A stretch of DNA of 64,000 bases from Streptomyces sp. P3 (GCA_016893485.2 JAFEKX020000001.1:4154001-4218000), one strand, 5' to 3'; shown: positions 41,736 through 51,491, counted from the stretch's first letter. The notes: generated by a model from the letters alone, not told the origin. Program-made: numbers and translations.

Positions 41736-42053
41736 GTGTCGAAGTCCGAGATCCGCCGCCTGGACCGCGAGATCAACAAGACCGCCGCCAAGCTGGAAGC
41801 GGTGCAGCGCGGTGAGTGGTGGCCACTGACCGCCCGCGAACGCCTGTCCATGACCCGCGCGCTGGCCGGTGGCGCCCGCAGCGTCCACAAGGGCCGCAGC
41901 GCGAGCGGAGCCGAGAGCCGGATGGAGTCGATCGACTCATCGATCACGGCCCGGCTGACCGCTGAACTGACCGCCCTGCACATGGCGAAGCAGAGTCTGC
42001 TCAGCGAGGCGGCCCGTGAAAAGGCCGCGAAGAAGCGGTCGGGGTGGTTCTGA
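41736..42053 (+). CDS. Helical AICE protein of unknown function
   Basis: Protein of 105 residues from GTG 41736, two bases after the upstream stop, with AAGGGAG in front. Strongly helical and basic: VSKSEIRRLDREINKTAAKL, LTAELTALHMAKQSLLSEAA, ending KKRSGWF. A coiled coil is likely. No known family. Confidence 0.58.
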   Translation: MSKSEIRRLDREINKTAAKLEAVQRGEWWPLTARERLSMTRALAGGARSVHKGRSASGAESRMESIDSSITARLTAELTALHMAKQSLLSEAAREKAAKKRSGWF

Positions 42054-42055
42054 CC

Positions 42056-42229
42056 ATGGCGAACCCTCTGGTCACCCCTCCCGGCGAGTGCCCGCAGTGC
42101 TGGCAGCACGCCAACGACCGCAGCATCCACCGACGCCTGCGCCCGCGGCAGGACTGCCCGCAGTGCGTCGACCACATGGTCAACGGCCACCCGCACATCG
42201 TGCCCAAGAAGCCTTCTCGCTGGTTGTGA
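42056..42229 (+). CDS. Small double CxxC (zinc-ribbon) protein
   Basis: Protein of 57 residues from ATG 42056. Two CPQC pairs (GECPQCWQH and QDCPQCVDHM) with several His residues suggest a zinc ribbon. C-terminus PHIVPKKPSRWL. Function unknown; part of the same operon. Confidence 0.6.
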   Translation: MANPLVTPPGECPQCWQHANDRSIHRRLRPRQDCPQCVDHMVNGHPHIVPKKPSRWL

Positions 42230-42336
42230 CCAGCCCGTATGACCGCCGGGGTGCCCGCTCTTTCCACGGACACCGGCACCCCGGCGCATCTCTCCCACCT
42301 CCCGCCCCGAAGGGGGCAGTCAGGAGCAGTCCCAGC

Positions 42337-44451
42337 ATGACCGAGAACGTCGTACGACTCGTCAAGAACCCCCGGCCGCAGCTGAGCCGGACGTCACGCC
42401 CACGGTCCTGACCGTGGTCCCCGACCCGCTCCGGCGCCCCTGGTGCCGTTGTGGGTGCGCTCCGGCCGCGCCGTGCGGCACGTGGTCACCCACGAGAACA
42501 CCAAGTCCACCGCCCGCGCGATGGCCCGCCACAGCCTCTACACCTTCAACGGCGGGCGGATCGTGGCCCGCCGCACGTGGGACGGCAAGACCGGGGCCCG
42601 CTACGAGCGGATGATCCGCGCGGCGGAAGCCGCGGGGAACCTCGAAGCCGCGGAGGAGTGGGAGGACCGCCTTCAGCGCTTCCGCCAGGCCCGCCACCAC
42701 CGCCGCATGGACCTCCTCCACTCCCCGGTGGAGGCCGCGAAGGGTGTCGGAGTCGGCGTCGGCATGAGCGTTGGCGCGCTGGTCGCGCTCGGGGTCGTCA
42801 TGGCCATCAACAACCACGACATCCGCGACGTCATCACCCCGTTGAAGGCGACGATCGACTTTATCGCCACCCTGATCCGGATCGTGCAGATCGTCTGGCC
42901 CACCGCCGTAATCCTCGGTCCGCTGTTCGCCCTGCTCGCCCTGTGGTCGGTCGGCAGCAAGCGCCAAGCGGCACCCCAGTGGGCGCTCCCCGCGAGCGTC
43001 CGCAACGGGAGGGTGAGCCGATTACCCCGTCGATCGTGGTCAAGGCCCTGCGCGATCTGGGGGTGCCCGCGCTGCGCAACGCCATCAAGGACATGGGCGA
43101 CGCCGGCGCCTCCATGCTGTCCCCGATCGTGATCGCCGGATGCGGGGTGGAAGTCGACGTCAACCTCCCGTCCGGGGTGTCCACCGACGAGGTGCAGAAC
43201 AAGCGCCGCAAACTCGCCGAGAACCTCAACCGGCACGAGCACGAGGTGTTCATCACGATCCCGCCCGCCGCCCGCACCGTGCGCCTGTGGGTCGCCGACT
43301 CCGGGGCGCTCGACGAGCCGATCGGCCCGTCCCCGCTGGTCACCGACGAGACGATGACCGCGAACTACAAGACCGGACGCGCTCCGTGGGGGCAGGACCT
43401 GCGCGGGGACGCTGCGCTGCTGTCGCTGTATCAGCGCCACCTGCTCGTCACCGGACTGTCCAACCAGGGCAAGACCGCTTCCCTGCGCTCTCTCGCCCTG
43501 TGGCTGGCACTGGACAAGTCGGTTCAGTTCTGGATCGGTGACCTCAAGGGCATCGGCGACTGGAAGATGTTCAACGGCATCGCCGACGTCCTGATCGAAG
43601 GACCCACCGATGACCACGTCATCCAGGTCACCGAGATGGTCGAAGACGCGGTCGACGAGATGAACCGGCGCCTGCTGGCACCGTCCGGCACGCAGTTCCC
43701 GCCGCTGATCGTGATCGTGGACGAAGCGCAGGTCGCGTTCATGTGCCCGGTCAAGGACGACGCCAAGCGCCCTTACGGCGGCTCGTCGTCGCTGTCGCGG
43801 TACTTCATGGCCGTCCGCAAGATCCACAACCAGGGGCGGGCGGTCGACGTGCTGCTGTGGCAGGGCACCCAGGACCCCACCGACCAGAACCTTCCCAAAC
43901 TGGTCCGTGAGGGCGCCCACACCCGTGCTTCCCTCGTGCTCGGCACGGAGTCGCAGGCCCGCATGGCGCTGGGAGACAAGGCCATCAACGGCGGTGCCGC
44001 CCCGCACCTGCTCCGGCAGGGCCTCGACAAGGGAACCCTCGTCGTGGCCTCCGACGGCATCGAGATCCCCAAGGGCCAGACGTCGATCACCGTGCGCACG
44101 CACTTCATCGACGACGACCCCGCCGACGTCATCGCCGCACGGGCAAAGGCACTGCGCTCCGGCGTCACCACGCTCCGGGTCATCGAGCGCGATGAGGAGC
44201 GCGACGCACTCGCGGACATCCTCAGCGTGCTGGGCACCGATGCCCGGGTGCGGACCCAGGAGGTCATCACCCGCCTGGCGACGCTCGACGCGGACGCGTA
44301 CGGCAAGTGGACCTTCACCGACCTGAAGCGGGTTCTGGCGGACGCCGGCGACGAGCCGTACAAGTCCGACGGGGTCATGGTCGTCGGTCGTGACCGCGTC
44401 GCCCGCGCGCTCGCCGACCGCCCCGACGATGATTCCGCTTCCGCTTCCTGA
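42337..44451 (+). CDS. tra: FtsK/SpoIIIE-type DNA translocase for transfer (TraB/TraSA-like)
   Basis: Hexameric ATPase that moves double-stranded element DNA between mycelia. Start ATG 42337 with CAGGAG upstream. N-terminal part has membrane helices (GVGVGMSVGALVALGVVMAI, WPTAVILGPLFALLALWSVG). Walker A GLSNQGKTAS, Walker B LIVIVDEAQVAF, then a C-terminal winged-helix region (RTQEVITRLATLDADAYGKW) that in TraB recognises clt repeats. Frame breaks near 42377, 42440 and 42990 are repaired by single bases. About 705 residues. Confidence 0.88.
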
Positions 44452-44473
44452 GAGAGGGAGGCGACACCTTCCG

Positions 44474-44633
44474 GGTCAGGGAGGCAGGGAGAACTCCCTG
44501 AACGCCTCCTGACCCGCCTCCCTCCATCTGACCTGCACGAATGATCGCTCAGGGAGGCAGGGAGGCCCGCAGGTCAGTACCCCTGAAACCCCCTCCACAG
44601 CGCCCCCTGAAGGGGGTGTCCCCGCCTCCCTGA
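44474..44633. promoter_or_regulatory. Repeat-rich region downstream of tra, candidate clt
   Basis: TCAGGGAGGC occurs at 44476 and 44549 and inverted at 44624, with a shortened inverted copy at 44494. A CAGGGAG-AA-CTCCCTG hairpin is also present. Position next to tra is where TraB-type recognition sites occur. The rest of the 205-bp gap is non-coding. Confidence 0.5.
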
Positions 44634-44656
44634 CCCATACCCGGAAGGGATTCCGC

Positions 44657-45121
44657 ATGTACCCCGAACCCACCCGCCGCGCGCCCGCCGAACGGGCCGT
44701 GGAAGTCCACTACCCGGCCCGCATCACCCCTGCCGCCATGGCGCCGGCACCAGTCGTTCCCGTCCAGCCGGGCAGCGTCCCGTCCGTGGCGAGCATCGTC
44801 CTTCCCGACGGACGCGTCGTTACCGGCTACGCCATCAACCCCGTCCAGCCGGAGCCGATCGCGGCCAAGCCGCCTGTCCCCCGCGCGGCCGTGAACGTCG
44901 CGCTCGGGGGCGTCGGCTTCCTTGCCGTGTGCGGCGGACTGCTGATGCTGACCGCGTTCATCACGGCACTGACCGCGCTGATCACTCAGCTCATCACCCT
45001 CGCCGCTGTGATCTTCGGTGGGTGGATCGCCGTGCAGGTCTTCAGCACACGAGGCCACCACGGCGGGTCCACGGTCAACATCCGCAAAGCGATCTTCAAA
45101 CGCAACCACTTCCACGGCTGA
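44657..45121 (+). CDS. Spread protein-like membrane protein (SpdA/SpdD type)
   Basis: Protein of 154 residues from ATG 44657 with GGAAGGG upstream. Pro-rich N-terminus, then two membrane helices (NVALGGVGFLAVCGGLLMLT, ITALTALITQLITLAAVIFG) and a basic tail (NIRKAIFKRNHFHG). This layout is typical of Spd proteins that assist mycelial spread of Streptomyces conjugative elements. Confidence 0.68.
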   Translation: MYPEPTRRAPAERAVEVHYPARITPAAMAPAPVVPVQPGSVPSVASIVLPDGRVVTGYAINPVQPEPIAAKPPVPRAAVNVALGGVGFLAVCGGLLMLTAFITALTALITQLITLAAVIFGGWIAVQVFSTRGHHGGSTVNIRKAIFKRNHFHG

Positions 45122-45137
45122 CGGGAGACCAACACCC

Positions 45138-45395
45138 ATGATGCGCATCCGGCTCAGGGTCCTCGGCTGCCCCCGAAGGACACTCGCGCTCATAGACACG
45201 GCCCGCCCTGCCTGCCCCAACTGCCGGGGCACGGGCGGCATCGCACACGACTACGGCCACCCCGAGACGGGCGAGTACGAGGGCACCCACTGGGAGCCCT
45301 GCCCCTGCTCGACCCTGTGGGCCCTGCCGCTGCTGCCCCTCCCGGCCTGTCTGCGCCGTACCCCGCGCGGCTACAGCAACGAGCCGCCCTTCTAG
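45138..45395 (+). CDS. Small zinc-finger-like AICE protein
   Basis: Protein of 85 residues from ATG 45138 with GGGAGA upstream. CPNCRGTGG and later CPCS resemble a DnaJ-type zinc motif. C-terminus RRTPRGYSNEPPF. Last gene before a strong terminator. Confidence 0.6.
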   Translation: MMRIRLRVLGCPRRTLALIDTARPACPNCRGTGGIAHDYGHPETGEYEGTHWEPCPCSTLWALPLLPLPACLRRTPRGYSNEPPF

Positions 45396-45401
45396 CTACG
45401 C

Positions 45402-45442
45402 CAAGGGCGGCCCCGTCTCGGCAAAGTCCGGGGCCGCCCTTG
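45402..45442. terminator. Terminator of the transfer operon
   Basis: Perfect 14-bp arms CAAGGGCGGCCCCG/CGGGGCCGCCCTTG around a 13-base loop, 6 bases after the stop. Confidence 0.85.
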
Positions 45443-45480
45443 TCAGCCAGTCACCTACCAGGGAACTGGAGACATCCAGC

Positions 45481-46344
45481 ATGACCCAAGCCACTGACAT
45501 CCGGCGAGTAGCCCCACTGCACACCGCGCTGACGCTCGCCGCGAACGGGGTGCCACCCCTGCCCCTGCGGGCGGGAAGGTCCCATTCGGCAACTGCCGCA
45601 CCTGCGCGAAGAACGCATGCGGCGGCCGGCCGAACATGAAAACCCCGGCCCCTGCACCTGCCCGAACCCCTGCCACGCGTGGGCCGCCGCCACCACCGAC
45701 CCGAACATCCTCAACTCCCCCAGTGGCAGACGGCATGGGGGCAGGCGGCGGCGGTCGCCTACCACCCCGGCGGCGCCGGAGTGACCGTCGTCGACCTCGA
45801 CAGCGCGGCGGCCATCGCGTGGGCCCGCGAGACCCTGCCCGCCACCCGGACCGTGCCAACGACCCGGGGCGAGCACTGGCTGTACGAGGGCACCATGCCG
45901 TCCGCCAACGCCGTGCGGCCCGGTGTCGACGTCAAGTCCCTTATGGCATACGCCCGTTGGCTCGGATGGGGTAACGGCACCATGGCCGCTCTCCCCGCCT
46001 CTGTGCGTGCTCTGGCACTAACGGACCCCCGGCGGCCCGCAGGGCGCCACAGACTCGTCTTCTCAGCGCCCTTGGGAGGGCAAAGCGGGCAGTGCCCCCA
46101 CCGCACGCCCGTCTTTCTGGCTCGTGGGATCGCCATGGCGGAACAGAGCATCACCGGGGCCCGTGAGGCGGTGCACGCCACCGTCTACCGGACGTTCCTC
46201 GCGGTGCTGTCCACGCACGGGCGGTGCGGCTGCCTCACGGACACGCACGTCGCCCGGCTGTTCACCGCCGCGCAGGCCAAGGGCGAAACGCCGCGGCACT
46301 GCACGGACGCGTGGACCAACGCCCTTACCACGTTGGGACTGTGA
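45481..46344 (+). CDS. Bifunctional DNA primase/polymerase (PrimPol domain)
   Basis: Replication initiator-type primase-polymerase. Start ATG 45481 (MTQATDIRRVAPLHTALTLA). The opening VPPLPL and the segment CRTCAKNACGG, CTCPNPCHAW (zinc-binding in this group) appear after single-base repairs near 45575 and 45665. Catalytic Asp pair in GAGVTVVDLDSAAA, then TTRGEHWLYEG. About 288 residues. It precedes the ATPase gene by two bases, the prim-pol module used in place of RepSA by one class of AICEs. Confidence 0.8.
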
Positions 46345-46346
46345 CC

Positions 46347-47821
46347 ATGGCTGACGACGAAAAGAACCCCGCCCGCCAGATCATCACCGACTACGCGCAA
46401 TCCCACTTCCGGTACTTCCGCACGCCGGACGGAACCGTCTACGCGCAGAAGAACGGCCACCCCGTCGCACGCCCGATCCGTTCCCAGGGCACCACGGGCA
46501 GCCACCGGCAGGAACTCATGGTCGGCCTCTACCGCGACGGACGCGGCGCGTTCAACGGGTCAGCCCTGAAAGAGGCGTTGGACCTGATCGAAGCCCTCGC
46601 CCTGACCGAGGACGTCCAGCCCGTACACATCCGCGTCGCGCCTGGCTTCGACGGGGCCACATGGCTGGACCTGGGCCGCGATGACGGCCAGTCCGTGCGT
46701 ATCCACCCGACCGGGTGGGACATCCTCACGCCCGACCCGCGCGAAGTGTGCTGGCGCCGTACTCAGCTCACCGGGGAACTCCCCCTGCCCGCCAAGAACA
46801 CAGACGGCAAGGGGATCGACCTGCTGCTGCGGCTGTGCAACTTCGCCAACGCGGAGACCGAGTGCCTGGCCATCGTGTGGCTGATCGGCTGTCTCGGTCC
46901 GTCCGTGCCCGTCCCCGCGCCGTTCCTCACCGGACCGCAGGGAGCGGGCAAGTCCACCGGGGGCCGGATGCTCACCAGGATCATTGAGGGAATGAGCGGT
47001 GACCTGCGCCGGGCGCCGAAGGATGAGGAAAGCTTGATCGCCGCCGTAGCGGCGGGATGGGTCACCGCCCTGGACAACCTCTCCCACGTCACGCCCGACC
47101 TGTCGGATGCGATGTGCTGCATCGTCACCGGCGCCGAGAACGTCAAGCGCGCCCTGTTCACCGACGGGGACGTCTTCCGCGTCGGCTACCGCCGCCCCCT
47201 CCTCCTGACCGGGATCGACGTCGGCGTCATCCGACCCGACCTCGCGGACAGGCTCCTGCCGCTGCGGTTGGAACGCCCCAAGGTCCGGCGCACCGAAGCC
47301 GAACTGTGGACGGACTACGCGGAGGTTCTCCCCGTCGTCCTCGGCTCGCTCCTGGACCTCACGGTCAAGGTCCGCGCCATGGAAGCGGAAACACCAACCG
47401 ACCTGCGGATGGCGGACTTCGCCCACCTGTGCGCGCAGTTCGACGCCGCGACCGGACTCGGAGCTCTCCCCGCCTACCGGGCGAGTCTGGACGACCTGAA
47501 CGACGACGTCATCGAGGGCGACCTGTTGGCACAGACCGTTCTCCTGCATGCCGAGACCATCGAGCCCGGCGCCTCGCAGCAGATGACGTCCACGGAATGG
47601 CTTGCGTGCCTCAGCCGCCTCTACAGCGGCGACGACTGCCGTCCCCTGCCCAAGGGCTGGCCGACCACCGGCAAAGTCCTCTCCGACCGGCTCAAGCGCC
47701 TCCAACCCACCCTGGCCGCCCGGCGCGTCATCGTCGACGCCGGCCGCACCAAAGCGGGCCGCTACCTCGAAATGACCCGCACCCTCCCCCGACCCCGCAC
47801 GAACAGACACAGGCGTTCTGA
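46347..47821 (+). CDS. Replication ATPase/helicase of the AICE
   Basis: ATPase with Walker A FLTGPQGAGKST and Walker B-like WVTALDNLSH; LLLTGIDVG and LPLRLERPKVRR follow as sensor regions. Resembles superfamily 3-type helicases paired with prim-pol proteins. Start ATG 46347 (MADDEKNPARQIITDYAQSH). The uncorrected frame runs to 47981 through a terminator hairpin; adding one C in CCCCC near 47792 gives the end TPHEQTQAF with TGA at 47819, which I prefer. About 491 residues. Confidence 0.78.
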
Positions 47822-47841
47822 CCGCACCCTGCACGTCCAGA

Positions 47842-47889
47842 CGAACAGCAAGAGGAGCACCCGGCCCAGCGTGCTCCTCTTGCTGTTCG
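47842..47889. terminator. Strong terminator after the replication genes
   Basis: Perfect 19-bp arms around a 10-base loop, 20 bases after the proposed stop of the ATPase gene. Confidence 0.85.
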
Positions 47890-47993
47890 GCGCAGCCGCC
47901 CAAGGTCGCGCCGCGAAGCGGCCCCTTCTTCGCTCTGTAAGGCGCACCCAACTACTACAGGCAGCCCCTTCTTTGTCCTAAGTAGGAAGACCC

Positions 47994-48199
47994 TGCGTCA
48001 CCCGCGTCACCCGAGCCGGAAAACGGCCGCTGACCTGCACGAACAGCGGTGACGCAGACGGCCGAGCCTGCGTCATCCTGCGTCATCTGCGTCACCCGGT
48101 GACGCAGCCAATGACGCACCGGTGACGCAGAGTCGATCCATCGCGTCACCCAAAACCGCTGGTCAGACCCCTAATGACGCTGATGGCGCGGGTGACGCA
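47994..48199. other. Iteron-like array, candidate replication origin
   Basis: Nine exact copies of TGCGTCA or its complement TGACGCA (47994, 48050, 48069, 48079, 48088, 48100, 48112, 48123, 48193) plus near matches in 206 bases. Lies between the replication ATPase and xis, where AICE origins or Xis sites are expected. No gene in this stretch. Confidence 0.65.
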
Positions 48200-48259
48200 G
48201 GAATTCGGACCTCGGACACAGACCCACCCCAACCACCGAAGCCTCGAAGGAGTCGCACC

Positions 48260-48444
48260 GTGGCACCCCCAAGATGCTCAAGCTCCCGGAAGTCCTCAAA
48301 GAGATCGAGATAAGCCGCGCAGCCTTCTACCGCATGCGAGCACGCGGCAAGGCACCCAAGCTCATCAAGCTGCCGAACGGTCAGATCCGCTGCCGCCGCA
48401 CCGACCTCGACGCGTGGTGGTCATCCATGGAAACCGCCGCCTGA
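48260..48444 (+). CDS. xis: Excisionase, helix-turn-helix (Xis)
   Basis: Small MerR-like HTH_17 protein. LPEVLKEIEISRAAFYRMRA then KLPNGQIRCRRTDLDAWWSS. GTG 48260 with GAAGGAG upstream becomes in frame if one C is added in CCCCC near 48268 (MAPPKMLKLPEV, ~61 residues); otherwise ATG 48274 is the first in-frame start. Directs the integrase toward excision. Next gene is int. Confidence 0.85.
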
Positions 48445-48466
48445 CCACCTCCCGCACACGAGACAC

Positions 48467-48492
48467 GAGGGCCCGCTTCCGGCGGGCCCCTC
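48467..48492. terminator. Hairpin between xis and int
   Basis: GGGCCCGC/GCGGGCCC perfect 8-bp arms with a 5-base loop, 9 bases before the int start. May attenuate int expression. Confidence 0.6.
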
Positions 48493-48501
48493 TGAGTTCC
48501 C

Positions 48502-49881
48502 ATGGCACTGACCTACGACGTCCGCCTCTACTCCATCGAGGTCCGCAAGGATCGCCCGAAGCCCTCTACCGCCTGCGCTGGCTGGTCGGGGAGCGCAAGC
48601 ACTCTAAGAGCTACACACTCAAGGTCCAGGCCGAGGGACGCCGCTCGGAACTCATGTCCGCCGTGCGACGCGGCGACCAGTTCGACGAGGAATTGGGCCT
48701 GCCCGTATCCGAGTTGCGCGCCAAGCAAGGCTCCATCACGTGGTACGAGCACAGCCGCACGTACGTCGACCGCAAGTGGGCGCTGGCCCCGGCGAAGTCA
48801 CGGAAGAACTACGCCGATGCGCTGGCAACCATCACGCCCGCGCTGGTGAAGACGAAGACAGGAATGCCCGACGCCGCGCTCATGCGGCGCGCGTTGTACG
48901 GATGGGCGTACAACCGGAACCGCCGGGACGAGACCCCGCCAGACGATGTGGCCGGAGCCCTTGCCTGGATCTCGAAGCACTCCTTGCCGGTCTCTGCGCT
49001 GGAAGACCCGGCGACGGTACGCCTGGCCCTGGACGCGCTCTCTCTACGGCTGGACGGGAAGGAGGCATCCCCGCGCACCGCGAAGCGCAAGCGAGCCTGC
49101 CTGAGCGACGTTCTCGGACTCGCCGTGGAAGAGCAGTACTTCAGCATGCCGGTCAACCCGATCAGGGCCGTGAAGTGGACCGCCCCGAAGTCCGTCGAAG
49201 CAGTAGACCCCGAGAGCGTCGCCAATCCCCGCCAAGTCCGCGCGCTGCTTGCCGGCGTCCGCGAGCAGGGTTCGCGTGGGCGGCATCTCGAAGCGTTCTT
49301 CGGGTGCCTGTACTACGCGGCCATGCGGCCGGCCGAGGCCACCGCATTGCGCGTGAGCCAGTGCCACCTCCCGGAGGCGGGATGGGGATGCTCACCCTCC
49401 GGCAGGGAGTGGTCCGGGCGGGGCGCAACTGGACCGACGACGGAAGGCGCATGAGGCACGCCACCTCAAGGCCCGCGCAAGGAAGGACTCCCGCCCAGTG
49501 CCGATCCCACCGCACTTCGTCCGCCTGCTACAGCAGCACATCGCCACGCATGGCACTGCGCCTGATGGTCGCCTCTTTCGGACGAACCGCGGCGGCCTGC
49601 TACAGGAAACTGGCTACGGAGAGGTGTGGGCCAAGGCCCGAAAGGACGTGCTGAGCGAAGCCGAGACGGCATCGCTGCTGGCCCGTCGCCCCTACGACCT
49701 CCGGCACGCCGGGGTGTCGTTCTGGCTCAGTTCCGGGGTGGACGCGATGGAGTGCGCCCGTCGCGCTGGCCACAGCATCGCGGTACTGCACAAGGTGTAC
49801 GCCAAGGTGCTTGACCAGACGCGGGAGCGTGCGAACAGCCGGATCGACGCAGCTCTTCGGGAGTGGAACGAGCCAGAGTGA
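48502..49881 (+). CDS. int: Tyrosine recombinase (integrase)
   Basis: Site-specific integrase for tRNA-Tyr. Start ATG 48502 (MALTYDVRLYSIEVRKDRP). Core-binding domain around SITWYEHSRTYVDRKW and KSRKNYADAL. Catalytic residues: Arg in YYAAMRPAEATALR, the RPYDLRHAG segment, His in RRAGHSIAVLH and Tyr in KVYAKVLDQTRERANSRI. Single-base losses near 48557, 49385 and 49452 break the frame. Repaired length ~460 residues. It ends 172 bases from attR. Confidence 0.92.
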
Positions 49882-49896
49882 TCAAGCTCTCCCCCC

Positions 49897-49914
49897 GGGG
49901 ACACCTGGGGACAC
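49897..49914. repeat. Putative integrase arm-type repeat (right)
   Basis: GGGGACACCTGGGGACAC, similar to the left-end copy at 33377-33393. Confidence 0.45.
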
Positions 49915-50004
49915 GCACTGATCGACAGTGGGAAATGGGCGGCACAAGGTGAGACACGACCACGCCCCGTCCACAACGCATCGAACAGAGCTACCCAACA
50001 AGAA

Positions 50005-50043
50005 ACCCCCTCTGACCAGGCAATTAAGCTGGTCGGAGGGGGT
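50005..50043. terminator. Element-borne terminator for tRNA-Tyr
   Basis: 15-bp arms (14 paired) just 3' of tRNA-Tyr on the minus strand. Replaces the chromosomal terminator displaced to 33221-33266. Confidence 0.75.
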
Positions 50044-50052
50044 CTACTTTCT

Positions 50053-50136
<84 letters not shown>

Positions 50137-50368
50137 GGGGATGCTGCCCCTCGCACCGCTTTTCGGCGGTGCTCCGTGGCAACGACGTAAACGATACCCG
50201 ATGCCCAGGGGTGCTTCGCCACCCGATTGACCGGCGCTCGGAGGGGGGGGTGGCTAGGCTTATGCGGATGCGGCCCGGGGCCTGCGCCGGGCTCGGCGGC
50301 TGCCCCGACGCACGCCGATACGCAGTGACACGCATCGATACGCACCCCGATACAAGGAGCCACAGGAC

Positions 50369-50857
50369 ATGGCCGACTCCAGTTTCGACATCGTCTCGAA
50401 GGTCGAGCGGCAGGAGGTCGACAACGCCCTCAACCAGGCCGCCAAGGAGATCTCCCAGCGCTACGACTTCAAGGGCGTGGGTGCCTCGATCTCCTGGAAC
50501 GCCGAGAAGATCCTCATGGAGGCGAACTCCGAGGAGCGGGTCAAGGCGATCCTCGACGTCTTCCAGTCCAAGCTGATCAAGCGCGGCATCTCGCTGAAGG
50601 CGCTGGACGCCGGTGAGCCGCAGCTCTCCGGCAAGGAGTACAAGATCTTCGCGTCGATCGAGGAGGGCATCTCCCAGGACAACGCGAAGAAGGTGGCGAA
50701 GATCATTCGCGACGAGGGTCCCAAGGGCGTCAAGGCCCAGGTGCAGGGCGACGAACTGCGGGTCAGCTCCAAGAGCCGCGACGACCTCCAGGCCGTGCAG
50801 GCCCTGCTCAAGGGCAAGGACTTCGACTTCGCGCTGCAGTTCGTGAACTACCGGTAG
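50369..50857 (+). CDS. yajQ: YajQ family nucleotide-binding protein
   Basis: Protein of 162 residues from ATG 50369 with AAGGAG upstream. MADSSFDIVSKVERQEVDNA, EISQRYDFKGVGASISW, and the C-terminus DDLQAVQALLKGKDFDFALQ are characteristic of the UPF0234/DUF520 family, two ferredoxin-like domains that bind nucleotides (c-di-GMP in some species). Intact. Confidence 0.94.
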   Translation: MADSSFDIVSKVERQEVDNALNQAAKEISQRYDFKGVGASISWNAEKILMEANSEERVKAILDVFQSKLIKRGISLKALDAGEPQLSGKEYKIFASIEEGISQDNAKKVAKIIRDEGPKGVKAQVQGDELRVSSKSRDDLQAVQALLKGKDFDFALQFVNYR

Positions 50858-50903
50858 AACTACGCCTCCCGCGCCCATCGCGCGCGGGTACGCGGATTCG
50901 GGG

Positions 50904-50933
50904 AAGGGCGGGCGCCCGTCGGTGCCCGCCCTT
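50904..50933. terminator. Terminator after yajQ
   Basis: AAGGGCGGGC/GCCCGCCCTT perfect 10-bp arms followed by TCG and T-rich bases, 46 bases after the stop. Confidence 0.8.
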
Positions 50934-50943
50934 TCGTCTGTCA

Positions 50944-51045
50944 GCTACGGCACGTAGGGCGCCCCTTTGGTTTGGCTGCTACGGCACCGGGGGCGCCCAA
51001 TTCGGATGGCGGCTACGGCACTGAGCGCGCCCTTTTCGGCTGGCG
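50944..51045. repeat. 34-bp tandem repeats (three copies)
   Basis: GCTACGGCAC recurs at 50944, 50978 and 51012, exactly 34 bases apart, each followed by a GGGCGCCC-like or GCGCGCCC block. The rest of the 367-bp gap between yajQ and the next gene is non-coding as far as I can see. Confidence 0.7.
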
Positions 51046-51224
51046 GCGGGGCGTTGGCATTGGCGGCTGCTGGCGCGGGCAGCGCGATGGGGGGGCACCA
51101 GCGCGAGGTCGTTCGAGGGGGCGAGTCGGCGACTGACGACGACGCCGCCGAAGGTTCCCCGCGCCTCTGGCAGTGAGTGGGCGTGCCGCGCCCTGCGTCA
51201 GCGACAAGAGCCGCCGGACAGGCT

Positions 51225-51491
51225 CTAGTTGCGCGAGTTGCCGAACAGGATGCGGTAGACGATCAGGAGGACGAGCGCGCCGCCTATCGCCGAGGCCCAG
51301 GTGGCGCCGTCGTAGAAGTTCTTCGCGACCGGGTGGTCCAGCCAACGGGCCGATATCCAGCCGCCGATGAACGCGCCGGCGACGCCGATGATCGTCGTGC
51401 CGATGAAGCCGCCCGGGTCGCGTCCCGGCAGCAGGAATTTGGCGATGGCTCCGGCCAACAGTCCCAGGATGATCCAGCTGATGATGCCCAT
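51225..51491 (-). CDS. GlsB/YeaQ/YmgE family membrane protein
   Basis: Protein of 88 residues from ATG 51491 (MGIISWIILGLLAGAIAKFL). Three hydrophobic helices and the conserved GLLAGAIAKFLLPGRDPGG and GFIGTTIIGVAGAFIGGW of the transglycosylase-associated family. Small stress-linked inner membrane proteins; molecular role unclear. Confidence 0.88.
   Translation of the reverse strand: MGIISWIILGLLAGAIAKFLLPGRDPGGFIGTTIIGVAGAFIGGWISARWLDHPVAKNFYDGATWASAIGGALVLLIVYRILFGNSRN

Noticed and set aside
42451..43020. Alternative frame at the start of tra as the real N-terminus
   Set aside because: It is Arg/Pro-rich and lacks the two membrane helices that the 42443 frame encodes before joining the ATPase domain.
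47822..47981. C-terminal extension of the replication ATPase
   Set aside because: It runs through a perfect 19-bp terminator hairpin and reads as Arg/Leu-rich nonsense; one added C gives a sensible end at 47821.
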